A stretch of DNA of 54,557 nucleotides, taken from positions 1-54,557 of the forward strand of contig CALHDG010000032.1 in assembly GCA_938023075.1 (NCBI GenBank). Direction: 5' to 3'. Shown here one piece after another: positions 24,928 through 32,801 of the stretch. Position numbers and translations under genes: made by a program. The first letter of the stretch is position 1. Each line of letters begins with the position of its first letter. The notes below the pieces were generated by a model that had not been told where the DNA came from, ran no database searches, and saw only the letters and a list, made by a program, of their open reading frames with translations. Origin of the DNA: an uncultured Chitinophagales bacterium. GTDB taxonomy: Bacteria; Bacteroidota; Bacteroidia; Chitinophagales; JAHDHT01.

Positions 24928-25043
24928 TTGAAGCGAGACTGATGAGCCCGTATTGACTTTGGGTCCCGCTGTCCGTTCAAATGCCATGGCTACGCTACAA
25001 AGCCATCGCTGCAACATGGCATAACCACTGCCATCGGGGCTAA
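24928..25043 (-). repeat. Dispersed repeat family 1, copy C
   Basis: Read on the minus strand it begins TTAGCCCCGATGGCAGTGG, passes GCAGCGATGGCTTTGTAGCG and GGCATTTGAACGGACAGCGG, and ends CTCGCTTCAA. ATGCCATG and CATGGCAT form an internal inverted pair. It is antisense to, and 20 bases beyond, the preceding gene. Confidence 0.85.
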
Positions 25044-25136
25044 TTTGCCAGCCTCGCTCAGTCGCCATTAACTCAATCATCGTAAACCCAAGTCAATATT
25101 ATTTTAAAATTTAGGTGAACTGAACGCTTCAATCCC

Positions 25137-25144
25137 TATCTTTG
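25137..25144 (+). promoter_or_regulatory. -7 box of the DUF4230 gene
   Basis: TATCTTTG, 11 bases before the ATG at 25156, fits TAnnTTTG. Confidence 0.5.
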
Positions 25145-25155
25145 TTTTATACTTG

Positions 25156-25755
25156 ATGAATTTTCTTAAAAAATTGATGCTCCTATTCGTAGGCATGGCT
25201 ATAGCAATTGCCTTGCTTTCAGGTTATTCCTACTATAACCTGACCAAAACCGTTGCAAAATCAGACGCTACATTATTATTACAAAGCATAGAAAAAGTTT
25301 GCAAATTAGTTACCGTTGAAGGTAATGTTTCTAATATTTTAGATCACGAAGATTATATTGGTTTTGATATATATCCACTCCGCAAAAAAGCCATTTTAAA
25401 AGTTGATGCCAAAGTATCTGCCGGTTACGATTTAGAAAAACTTTCATTTAACATTGATGAAGCCACCAATTTAATTACGATCAACAATTTTCCCAAAGCC
25501 GAAATATTATCCATTGATATGGATGTACAATATTACGATATATCTGAAAGTATTTTCAATTCGTTTAATGAGAAAGAACTCACCGGATTAAATACTACCG
25601 CCAAAGATTTAATTCGATTGAAAGCCTATAATTCTCAACTGATGCAACAAGCCGAAAGTAAAGCCATGGAAGTTTTAGATATTGTTAGAATAATTGCCGA
25701 AGCTGCAGGGTGGACCGTTGTTTATCAAAAAGAATTTGATGTGGAGTTTCACTAG
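25156..25755 (+). CDS. DUF4230 family membrane-anchored protein
   Basis: The product has 199 residues. An N-terminal membrane anchor (LMLLFVGMAIAIALLSGYSYY) is followed by the DUF4230 body with the typical start of the domain SIEKVCKLVTVEGNVSNIL, then DIYPLRKKAILKVDAKV, a beta-rich centre (NLITINNFPKAEILSIDMD) and a helical end. Family members are of unknown function; the LRTVEG/VTVEG segment is shared. The ATG at 25156 is preferred to a TTG directly before it. Confidence 0.85.
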   Translation: MNFLKKLMLLFVGMAIAIALLSGYSYYNLTKTVAKSDATLLLQSIEKVCKLVTVEGNVSNILDHEDYIGFDIYPLRKKAILKVDAKVSAGYDLEKLSFNIDEATNLITINNFPKAEILSIDMDVQYYDISESIFNSFNEKELTGLNTTAKDLIRLKAYNSQLMQQAESKAMEVLDIVRIIAEAAGWTVVYQKEFDVEFH

Positions 25756-25885
25756 AAAATTGATTAACTTAAGTTTTGGTAGTAAAGTAATTGCTGTACC
25801 AATGGAACAAGTTCCATTGTGTCAACAAAAGCAAGGATAAATTGCTACAACAAGTGAGGCTGCCCGTTTAACACCGGACAAAAAT
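25756..25885. other. Non-coding stretch with one palindrome
   Basis: AATGGAACAAGTTCCATT near 25801-25818 is an 8-bp inverted repeat with a 2-base centre. No gene is seen. Confidence 0.5.
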
Positions 25886-26056
25886 CGTCATTCTAAAAAG
25901 ATACTGAACGAAGTGAAGTAGCTTATTCAGAATCTGTCAGATTGAAACAGCGTATTGGTTATACTAACGTTGGTTGAAGTAGCCGGGAGATACTGAGCAT
26001 TTATTCCGCTTCGCTCCAGATACTGAATCAAGTTCAGCACAGGTTTCAGTATGACG
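25886..26056. repeat. Dispersed repeat family 2, copy 1
   Basis: It is bounded by CGTCAT and ATGACG. Inside are GATACTGAACGAAGTGAAG and AGATACTGAATCAAGTTCAG, followed by CACAGGTTTC. A related element lies at 43341-43481 and a shorter one at 45641-45720. It has the properties of a MITE-like or REP-like unit without a protein of its own. Confidence 0.7.
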
Positions 26057-26339
26057 TGGGTGTCCGGGCTTAGGCGGGTAGCCCGAAACTTAAGTAAATA
26101 ATTTATAATCAAGTTATTATGATAATAAATAGGCTGCCAGTCTAAATCCGGACAACAATAAATTTCACCGGGCTTATACTATGGAAGATACTGCGCTTAA
26201 AAAGCTAATCAATGAATATGCTAACCCTTTCGCTTCAAATAAATAGGATTAACTTATTAAAAATGCATCAACAATAACAATGTATGAAAAATGAAAAAAA
26301 TGTTGCATATACCTGAAGAAGCATGTAAGTTTAGTGCCT
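26057..26339. other. Non-coding stretch with a fragment of repeat family 1
   Basis: CCCTTTCGCTTCAAATAAATAGG at about 26225-26247 matches the end of family 1 copy A, but the rest of the element is not recognisable. Unlike the other copies it lies before a gene. A short frame at 26291-26473 overlaps the real lipoprotein gene and is not supported. Confidence 0.4.
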
Positions 26340-26744
26340 ATGACAAAAAATTTTCAATTCATAACAGCCCTTATTCTTTTTACAACGCTATTGTTTTTTT
26401 CATGTGGACAAATGTCGCCCCAAGAAAAAGAGTTAGACGCCTTACAACGAACAGTAATGAGTATACACGATGACGTGATGCCTGAAATATCGACCATCAG
26501 AAAATTACAAAAGCAAATAAAAAAGAGCGATCAGGCAACTACAGAACAAGCAAAAAATATGATAAACCGTTTAGAGAAAGAAGACGATGCCATGATGGAT
26601 TGGATGAAAGAGTATAACAAACCCAATTATAAACAATATGATGCTGCCAAAAAATATTTATTAGAAGAAAAAATAAAAATTGAAAAGGTAAGAGAAGGCA
26701 TGTTAACCGTTATTGAAGATGCCAAAAATTATATTGAAAAATGA
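26340..26744 (+). CDS. Small lipoprotein paired with SCO1
   Basis: The 134-residue product has a lipoprotein signal, MTKNFQFITALILFTTLLFFSC, with the lipobox ending in Cys. The mature part is helical and rich in Lys, Glu and Met (DVMPEISTIRKLQKQIK, MINRLEKEDDAMMDWMKEYN). Similar proteins next to SCO1 genes in this phylum are annotated as viral A-type inclusion proteins, without functional meaning. The Met-rich helix might bind copper, which is only a guess. The TGA overlaps the ATG of the SCO1-type gene by four bases. Confidence 0.75.
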   Translation: MTKNFQFITALILFTTLLFFSCGQMSPQEKELDALQRTVMSIHDDVMPEISTIRKLQKQIKKSDQATTEQAKNMINRLEKEDDAMMDWMKEYNKPNYKQYDAAKKYLLEEKIKIEKVREGMLTVIEDAKNYIEK

Positions 26745-27349
26745 AATATACTGTTGTTTTCATACCTTTACTTATAGTAATTTTAATGGCTTGCCAACCC
26801 GCAGAACCATTACCCAAAATTGGTCCTATGTCAATTGAAAATAAAGATACTATACCTTATACCATCGCATCTTTTGAATTTTTGAATCAAAACAAAGAAT
26901 TGATAAGCAACAACACTTTTAAAGATGATATTTATGTAGCCGATTTTTTTTTTACCAGTTGTCCAACTATTTGCCCGAGGGTACGCATAGAAATGTTAAA
27001 AATATATGATGCATTTGAAGATCATCCTAATGTGAAATTAGTGTCGCATACCTTAGATCCCAAAAGGGATACCCCAGAAAAATTAAACCGTTATGCCCGC
27101 AATTTAGAAGTTGACGCTAATAAATGGCACTTTTTAACCGGTGATAAAGACAAATTAATGGATATGGCAGACTCTTATTTTGTTTCGGCATTAGAAGACC
27201 CAACTGTACCGGGCGGTATTGAACATAGTGGCAAAATATTATTAATTGATAAAGCCGGGCATATTCGGGCTTACTCCGAAGGTACCGATCCTTCTGCAAC
27301 TGTAGGTTTCATTAAAAAAATAAAAAAATTGCTTAAAGAGTATGAGTGA
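26741..27349 (+). CDS. SCO1/SenC family copper chaperone, lipoprotein
   Basis: This thioredoxin-fold protein of 202 residues delivers copper to the CuA centre of cytochrome c oxidase. The copper site is complete: Cys74 and Cys78 in SCPTICPR and His162 in EHSGKIL. HTLDPKRDTP and the C-terminal Gly/Thr part (EGTDPSATV) are typical. The lipobox ILMAC (Cys18) predicts anchoring in a membrane. It overlaps the lipoprotein gene by ATGA, so the two are translated together and probably act together. No oxidase gene is in the window. Confidence 0.93.
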   Translation: MKYTVVFIPLLIVILMACQPAEPLPKIGPMSIENKDTIPYTIASFEFLNQNKELISNNTFKDDIYVADFFFTSCPTICPRVRIEMLKIYDAFEDHPNVKLVSHTLDPKRDTPEKLNRYARNLEVDANKWHFLTGDKDKLMDMADSYFVSALEDPTVPGGIEHSGKILLIDKAGHIRAYSEGTDPSATVGFIKKIKKLLKEYE

Positions 27350-27697
27350 ATTATCAATTATACCAATTTTATTATTTGGTAATATTCTAATGCAGGCATA
27401 GCTTAAACACAAAAAAAACAACTTGAAGGCGTGTAATCTTCATCCTCGCTTAAAGAGCATATAAAGTGCGATGTTTGGTTTTACCATCTTGTTTATAAAA
27501 TTGTACAATTCGCAAGTGCCGTTCAAATTTATTCTTTGTCTAATTTTAACAATGCAACGGCGGGCATTGTACGGCAATAAAATTAGACTGACATGTCGTT
27601 TTCTCATTAGCTCAAAATCTTGGATCGAAAAGCAAAAGTTAGCAAAATCAGAAGTTTTGCACTGCCCAAACATGAGTAAATGATATTGATTTACCTA
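27350..27697. other. Non-coding stretch
   Basis: Convergent intergenic DNA between the SCO1-type gene and the AckA-PduL gene. A TTGTACAA palindrome near 27503 and partly matching GTGCCGTT/AACGGCGG blocks are present, but I could not assign a function. Open frames here are short and lack coding character. Confidence 0.4.
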
Positions 27698-29503
27698 TCA
27701 CATCTGTCTCTTTCTTAAAGTAGCATTGCTCCCGGTATCCGTCAGCACACCGGTGGCGCCCGACCGGATTTCAGCGGCATTGCCTTCGTCGGTATCAATG
27801 TGCATTTCCAATTTATATTTTGGTGATACACGGACCAAGACATCTCCAAAGGTTAATTGTCTGCCACTATCGCCGGTAACTTCAAGTTCTACAATATCTT
27901 TATCATGTACACCAAAAATTTCGGCATCTTCCGGAGTCATATGAATATGTCGCAAGGCACAAATCACGCCTTCTTGTAAAATCACTTTACCTGCCGGACC
28001 AATGAGGGTAGCACCTGGTGTATTCGCAATATTTCCCGAAGCCCGAATAGGCGCATCTATGCCCAAAAAATATTCATCCGTCCTCGAAATTTCAATTTGA
28101 TTTAAACTTCGGGTTGGTCCTAAAATCCGAACACGCTCTAAGGTATTTTTAGGACCAACAATATTCACTGTCTCGTTGGCTGCAAATTGCCCGGGTTGCG
28201 AAAGCGATTTTTTAACCGTCAATTCATATCCTGCTCCAAAAAGTTGCTCCACTACTTCTTGGGTTAAATGAACGTGACGAGCTGAAATAGCAATCGGAAT
28301 TTGTGGAACTGTATTGACTTCATTTGTTTTTGCCACCAAATTCGCGGTTTGTTTGGCAATGGCATATTGTTCATCGGTTTTAACGGCTAACAAGTGAACC
28401 CGGCTGTGCGTCAAAGAAAATTTTGCGACATTATTTTCCCGATTCAATTGAATGTTTCGGTTTAAATCTTCATCTAAAACAGCACCGGCAAAAGCCAAGC
28501 CTTGTGTAATACTATGACGTACCACAGCAGAGTTTTCTCCAATTCCTCCAGTAAAAACAATAGCATCTACACCACCCATTACTACCATATAAGCACCAAT
28601 ATATTTCTTCACCCGGTGATTGAATAGATGTAACGCCAATCTACAGTCTTCATCGCCTTCAGCAGCTTTTTCTATAATGTCGCGCATATCGCTGCTACCT
28701 GTTAAGCCGAGCAAACCGCTTTCTTTGTTGAGCTTTTTATCTAACTCTTTCAAACTAAGGTTTTCTTTTTTTGCCCAATAAAACAAAACTCCAGGATCAA
28801 TGTCGCCACTTCGTGTGCCCATTACCAAACCTTCTAATGGCGTCATCCCCATACTGGTTTCAATAGACCTGCCAAACTCTATAGCCGCCATACTGCAGCC
28901 ACCGCCCAAATGACAAGTAATGAGCCTTAAAGCACGGTAATCTTGTTTGAGAAATTGAGCAGCTTCTTTGGCTACATATTTGTGACTGGTTCCGTGAAAA
29001 CCATAACGCCTGATTTGATGTTGGTCTGCGAGTTTTTTAGCAATCGCATAATACTGAGAACGCCTTGGCAGGGTTTGATGAAAAGCTGTATCAAAAACAG
29101 CTATGTGTGGAATAGCATCAAAATATTTTTTACTAATTTGAATCGCCATCAAATTAATTGGATTGTGCAAGGGTGCTAAATCACTCAGTTCGGCTATACG
29201 TTTTTCTACCGTTTCAGTTATAACAACTGCTTCTTTAAAATCATTGCCTCCATGCACAACCCGGTGTCCAATTGCAGAAAGTTCAATATCTTTTAGTTTG
29301 TCTAACAATAATGGAAACACGTGGTTTAATACCGCATCGTGCCCTGTTTTATCACAAGTATTAGCTGGGTTATTATCAAATATAATTTGTGGTTGGGTTA
29401 AAATTCTTTCCACCGTCAATTCTAATAATCGTTCCGCATTTTTAGAATGAATTACTTCTGCCTTTAAAGAAGTACTTCCACAATTGAATACCAATATGTT
29501 CAT
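27698..29503 (-). CDS. ackA: Acetate kinase fused to PduL-type phosphotransacylase
   Basis: The 601-residue protein joins two enzymes that normally are separate. Residues 1 to about 390 are a complete acetate/propionate kinase: NCGSTSLK at the start, HRVVHGG, FDTAFHQTLP with the catalytic Asp138, RRYGFHGTSH, HLGGGCS, GTRSGDIDPGV, and FTGGIGENS. Residues about 401-582 are a PduL phosphate acyltransferase: ISARHVHLTQE, LFGAGYELTVKKSLSQPGQF, VRILGPTR, LRHIHMTPEDA and EMHIDTDEGNA, with the metal-binding His residues in place. Together they convert acyl-CoA, phosphate and ADP to acid, CoA and ATP, so acyl phosphate could pass between domains. There are no microcompartment shell genes. A -7 box lies at 29537-29530. 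Confidence 0.93.
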   Translation of the reverse strand: MNILVFNCGSTSLKAEVIHSKNAERLLELTVERILTQPQIIFDNNPANTCDKTGHDAVLNHVFPLLLDKLKDIELSAIGHRVVHGGNDFKEAVVITETVEKRIAELSDLAPLHNPINLMAIQISKKYFDAIPHIAVFDTAFHQTLPRRSQYYAIAKKLADQHQIRRYGFHGTSHKYVAKEAAQFLKQDYRALRLITCHLGGGCSMAAIEFGRSIETSMGMTPLEGLVMGTRSGDIDPGVLFYWAKKENLSLKELDKKLNKESGLLGLTGSSDMRDIIEKAAEGDEDCRLALHLFNHRVKKYIGAYMVVMGGVDAIVFTGGIGENSAVVRHSITQGLAFAGAVLDEDLNRNIQLNRENNVAKFSLTHSRVHLLAVKTDEQYAIAKQTANLVAKTNEVNTVPQIPIAISARHVHLTQEVVEQLFGAGYELTVKKSLSQPGQFAANETVNIVGPKNTLERVRILGPTRSLNQIEISRTDEYFLGIDAPIRASGNIANTPGATLIGPAGKVILQEGVICALRHIHMTPEDAEIFGVHDKDIVELEVTGDSGRQLTFGDVLVRVSPKYKLEMHIDTDEGNAAEIRSGATGVLTDTGSNATLRKRQM

Positions 29504-29529
29504 GGTTTAGCATTTTAATTTATGATGGG

Positions 29530-29537
29530 CAAAAATA
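29530..29537 (-). promoter_or_regulatory. -7 box of the AckA-PduL gene
   Basis: TATTTTTG on the minus strand, 26 bases before the ATG, fits TAnnTTTG. Confidence 0.45.
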
Positions 29538-29557
29538 GTTTTTATGTTTTTAATTCC

Positions 29558-30262
29558 TTATTCAAGCTCTGAAATTAAATCACTTTGCCAGTACTCATAA
29601 GTTTCTACATTCATCAGGGTGAGCTTCGCTCCATAAGCGGCACCTTGATCTAAATTCCAAACGTTTTGCATGCGAACCGGTTTCAAATCAGGAAATGTTA
29701 ATCTTGTGTTGTTATGCCCAATAAAAATATCGTTTTCATAAACTGGGCTATCTTCATCTAATTGAAATGGAATATTTACATCTTCTAAAACGGCTCTTTT
29801 CCACAAACTCCGGTCCCAATAAAACTCCATTGGATTAGTACGCTCAGTTTCAAGTAAAGTATTACCTTTTTCAAAACCACCGTGCAAAAACAAACGGTTT
29901 TGTACATCTATATAAAACAACTTTGCAGATTGTAATAACTTAATATGTCTTTTAACATTTTCGTTCAGGTTTTCTTTATAAGATGCTAAAGTTTGGATGC
30001 CTCCTTGATTTAGCCAATGTTGGTTCAACATTTCCGGGTCTTCTAACCATTCTAAAAACCATTTATCATGATTGCCTAATAGGTATATTAAATTTTTAAT
30101 GGTCAATAAGCGTTCAAAACAACCATACGTGTTGGGTCCTCTATCGGCAACATCACCCAAACAAATTAGTTGATCGTTTTCTATATCAAAAGCACACCTT
30201 TCTAAACATTGCTCAAAGGCTTTTAATTGTCCGTGAATATCTCCTATTGCGTATGTTGGCAT
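29558..30262 (-). CDS. ApaH/PrpE-type metallophosphoesterase
   Basis: The start MPTYAIGDIHG at 30262 gives 234 residues; an upstream in-frame ATG at 30346 would overlap the divergent gene and adds a sequence unlike the family. Metal-binding motifs are GDIHG (7-11), GDVADRGP, GNHD and the C-terminal GHN and LDQGAAYG. These place it with the bacterial serine/threonine phosphatases and diadenosine tetraphosphatases. The substrate cannot be told from sequence. It ends about 55 bases before the start of the AckA-PduL gene on the same strand. Confidence 0.9.
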   Translation of the reverse strand: MPTYAIGDIHGQLKAFEQCLERCAFDIENDQLICLGDVADRGPNTYGCFERLLTIKNLIYLLGNHDKWFLEWLEDPEMLNQHWLNQGGIQTLASYKENLNENVKRHIKLLQSAKLFYIDVQNRLFLHGGFEKGNTLLETERTNPMEFYWDRSLWKRAVLEDVNIPFQLDEDSPVYENDIFIGHNNTRLTFPDLKPVRMQNVWNLDQGAAYGAKLTLMNVETYEYWQSDLISELE

Positions 30263-30286
30263 AGTGTAATTTAAGTTAAATATACG

Positions 30287-30294
30287 TAACTTTG
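30287..30294 (+). promoter_or_regulatory. -7 box of the second hydroxylase gene
   Basis: TAACTTTG, 23 bases before the ATG at 30318, fits TAnnTTTG. Confidence 0.5.
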
Positions 30295-30317
30295 AGTTTA
30301 AAGATATTTTTTGATTG

Positions 30318-31364
30318 ATGGAATTTATAGAAAAATATAAAAACATATTTACTCAAGCGTATTCAAATTATGCCGGCTATTTATGGAATGAAGTAAGCAA
30401 CCCACATTGGGGCAACTATTTTTACTGGCTAATTGGGGTTTCTTTATTTTTCTTTTTGTTAGAAGTGGTGATCCCATGGCGAAAAAAGCAAGCAACTTTT
30501 AGAAAAGACTTTTGGTTAGATGGCTTCTATATGTTCTTCAATTTTTTCTTGTTTTCATTAATTATTTATAATGCTGCTTCAGATGTAGTGGTTAATTTAT
30601 TTAATGATGCTATCATGTCGATAAGCGGAGGCTTCGATTTACAATTGTTCAATCCAATGAACCGTTTACCGATGTGGGCAATTTTATTGATTGGTTTTGT
30701 GGTGCGCGATTTTGTACAGTGGAATATTCATCGTTTGTTACATAGTACGAGTTGGTTATGGCAATTTCATAAAGTGCATCACTCTGTAGAAGAGATGGGC
30801 TTTGCCGCTCATTTACGATATCATTGGATGGAAAATGTGGTGTACCGAAGTTTGGAATATATTCCCTTAGCCTTATTAGGTATTGGTTTATACGATTTTT
30901 TTGTGATTCATATTTTTACCTTAGCTTGGGGTCATTATAATCATTCCAACATTTCTGTAAGTGGCTATTTAACCGGTGGCATTATTGGTGCGTTAATTGG
31001 TCTAATTCTTGCATTTAATTTAGCAGACGTATACTTATTTATTGGATTCACTTCTCCCCTATCTAAACTATTAATTGTCGCAATTTCTATTGCTGGAGGA
31101 AGTTTGTTGTTAGGTCCATTAATGAAAAAAATATTCAATTCACCAGAAATGCACATTTGGCACCATGCCTACGAAGTACCCGATGACCGGCCAAGTGGTA
31201 TGAACTATGGGTTAACCTTAGCCTTGTGGGATTATCTTTTTGGCACCGCTTACATTCCGCATAATGGAAGGGAAATTAAATTGGGTTTTCCTGGTTTAGA
31301 AGAGTTTCCAGAAAATTTTGTTCAGCAAAATGTATATGGGTTTGGTAAGAAAGGTGCCAAATGA
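30318..31364 (+). CDS. Fatty-acid-hydroxylase/sterol desaturase superfamily membrane protein
   Basis: This second di-iron membrane hydroxylase has 348 residues. Histidine motifs are NIHRLLH (138 and 142), FHKVHH (151-155), HLRYH (165-169), HYNH and the late IWHHAYE. Four or more membrane helices surround them, with a long membrane insertion (about residues 215-265) between the third and last histidine groups. It is not close to the AGMO-like gene at 14296: it lacks the HHSSExxNLxxALRQ signature and is more like general sterol-desaturase-type proteins. The ATG at 30318 follows a TTG. The substrate is unknown, perhaps a membrane lipid or carotenoid. Confidence 0.88.
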   Translation: MEFIEKYKNIFTQAYSNYAGYLWNEVSNPHWGNYFYWLIGVSLFFFLLEVVIPWRKKQATFRKDFWLDGFYMFFNFFLFSLIIYNAASDVVVNLFNDAIMSISGGFDLQLFNPMNRLPMWAILLIGFVVRDFVQWNIHRLLHSTSWLWQFHKVHHSVEEMGFAAHLRYHWMENVVYRSLEYIPLALLGIGLYDFFVIHIFTLAWGHYNHSNISVSGYLTGGIIGALIGLILAFNLADVYLFIGFTSPLSKLLIVAISIAGGSLLLGPLMKKIFNSPEMHIWHHAYEVPDDRPSGMNYGLTLALWDYLFGTAYIPHNGREIKLGFPGLEEFPENFVQQNVYGFGKKGAK

Positions 31365-31420
31365 AAAAGCCAAGATGAATGAGTATGAATAACAGATGCA
31401 AGATATTAAATTAAAAACTT

Positions 31421-31882
31421 ATGATAATAAGTTTTGACATAGACAATACTTTGATACCCTATTCAAATGAATTTGAGGTTGAAGACAAAAAATTTTTATC
31501 AAAAATTTTAGGGGCTGAATCGATTAGGAAAGGAACAATTAACCTTTTCAACGAACTTGAGAAAAGAGGGCACACAATCTGGATTTACACTACCTCATTT
31601 AGAAGTATTTTTAACTTAAAGAAGACATTCAAATCTTATGGTTTAAACCCTTCAAGAATAATTAATGAAAGAATAAATCAAAAAAAACTTAAAAATTTGA
31701 ATTGCAAGGCATCAAAGAATCCTAAAATATTTGGGATTGATATTCATATTGATGATTCAAAAGGAGTTGAGATTGAAGGTATAAGATATGGGTTCAAAAC
31801 AATTGTACTTGATACAAATGATAAAAATTGGGTGACAAATATTATATCTAAAATAGATGCAATTGAAATGAATTTAGGTTAG
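31421..31882 (+). CDS. HAD-superfamily phosphatase-like protein
   Basis: A 153-residue protein with HAD motif I FDIDNTLIP (nucleophile Asp6, acid Asp8), motif II IYTTS and motif III/IV DIHIDDSKG. There is almost no cap domain, so a large substrate or a stand-alone phosphatase role is likely. Base composition is more AT-rich than in the gene before it, and codon use differs a little, which may point to a more recent arrival. No partner gene is evident. Confidence 0.8.
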   Translation: MIISFDIDNTLIPYSNEFEVEDKKFLSKILGAESIRKGTINLFNELEKRGHTIWIYTTSFRSIFNLKKTFKSYGLNPSRIINERINQKKLKNLNCKASKNPKIFGIDIHIDDSKGVEIEGIRYGFKTIVLDTNDKNWVTNIISKIDAIEMNLG

Positions 31883-31936
31883 CGATTTTGAACACGGCTA
31901 AAAATATGCAATTACAATGGTAAACAAAAAAAATAC

Positions 31937-32137
31937 TATGCTATCTATTCTATCCGTAGTCGGAGACGTAAGGATTGACAGTTCGGACAAACTTGGAATG
32001 ATGAAAAAATAAATGTTCAAATTTTAGCAAAGAGATTTTTTGATATACAAGTTAAAAAACGCAGGCTTAGTTGTGCTAAGACGAGTATTTATAATGAAGT
32101 AGATCGGAAAATCTCAAAGGTAAAAATGGACAGTTAG
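31937..32137 (+). pseudogene. Possible remnant of a small gene interrupted by TGA
   Basis: One frame reads YAIYSIRSRRRKD, a TGA, then QFGQTWNDEKINVQILAKRF and on to a TAG at 32137. The start looks faintly like a GIY-YIG endonuclease (YxxYxIxS ... GQT), which would fit if the TGA was TGG, but the later part does not. There is no start codon in frame nearby. It may equally be chance. Confidence 0.22.
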
Positions 32138-32144
32138 TTTTGAA

Positions 32145-32654
32145 TTATTCCCTATGGACAGCTTGGATGAATAATAAATCTTGCGGATAAAAAACTTTTA
32201 TTCCATAAACTCTATTCATATCTATGTAATTGTAATCAAATTTCTCGCGAAGATATTTAGAATTTGTACTATAAATCCTTTTACCATTGAATTCGACCCT
32301 TTCGAGAATCCCATATTCCTTTAACAACAAATCTGAATTTTCATATAATTTTATTTTTGAATTTAATTTATTTTCAAATTCATTGTATATATAAATCTTG
32401 CAGTCGTATTCATCATATGTATTCCAAAGAATTCCTAAGTAATTTCTGTGATTTACTGTTTGTATATAATTATCTTTTGGTTTGAATGGAGAGTAATATT
32501 TGCCAGGTATAATAAAACATTTACCACTATGTCGCATCCAAACTGTTATACATTCATTTTTGCTACTACTTCTTAAAATATGTCTTTTATAATCGCATTG
32601 ATAATAGACGAAGAAAGAAATAAAAAGTAAAAATATTATTAATTTATTTTTCAT
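32145..32654 (-). CDS. Exported protein of unknown function
   Basis: The product has 169 residues. The hydrophobic start KNKLIIFLLFISFFVYYQC reads as a signal peptide or a lipoprotein signal with Cys20. The mature part is rich in Tyr, Asn and Lys (NYLGILWNTYDEYDCKIYIY). No family is recognised. Like the HAD gene next to it, it is very AT-rich, so 31400-32660 may be a small acquired segment. Confidence 0.55.
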   Translation of the reverse strand: MKNKLIIFLLFISFFVYYQCDYKRHILRSSSKNECITVWMRHSGKCFIIPGKYYSPFKPKDNYIQTVNHRNYLGILWNTYDEYDCKIYIYNEFENKLNSKIKLYENSDLLLKEYGILERVEFNGKRIYSTNSKYLREKFDYNYIDMNRVYGIKVFYPQDLLFIQAVHRE

Positions 32655-32801
32655 TGTTCTAAACTATGGAAGATCCTTACGGAATACTTGTGCCAGCATA
32701 AGAGCCTTGAATTATATAAAAAAAACATAATACTTCACTAACTTCGTGGTAGAACCCATCTGTTTTTTGTTCCTATTCAACCAAATCAAATGCTTCTCAT
32801 A

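Noticed and set aside
25927-26112. Minus-strand frame of 61 codons
   Set aside because: It lies in repeat family 2 copy 1. The frame at 43343-43531 in copy 2 has a different sequence and is rejected for the same reason.
26291-26473. Plus-strand frame of 60 codons
   Set aside because: It overlaps the lipoprotein gene at 26340 in another frame; the lipoprotein has a lipobox and is coupled to SCO1.
27471-27683. Plus-strand frame of 70 codons between SCO1 and AckA-PduL genes
   Set aside because: An overlapping minus-strand frame of similar length exists, and neither shows domain, signal or coding pattern.
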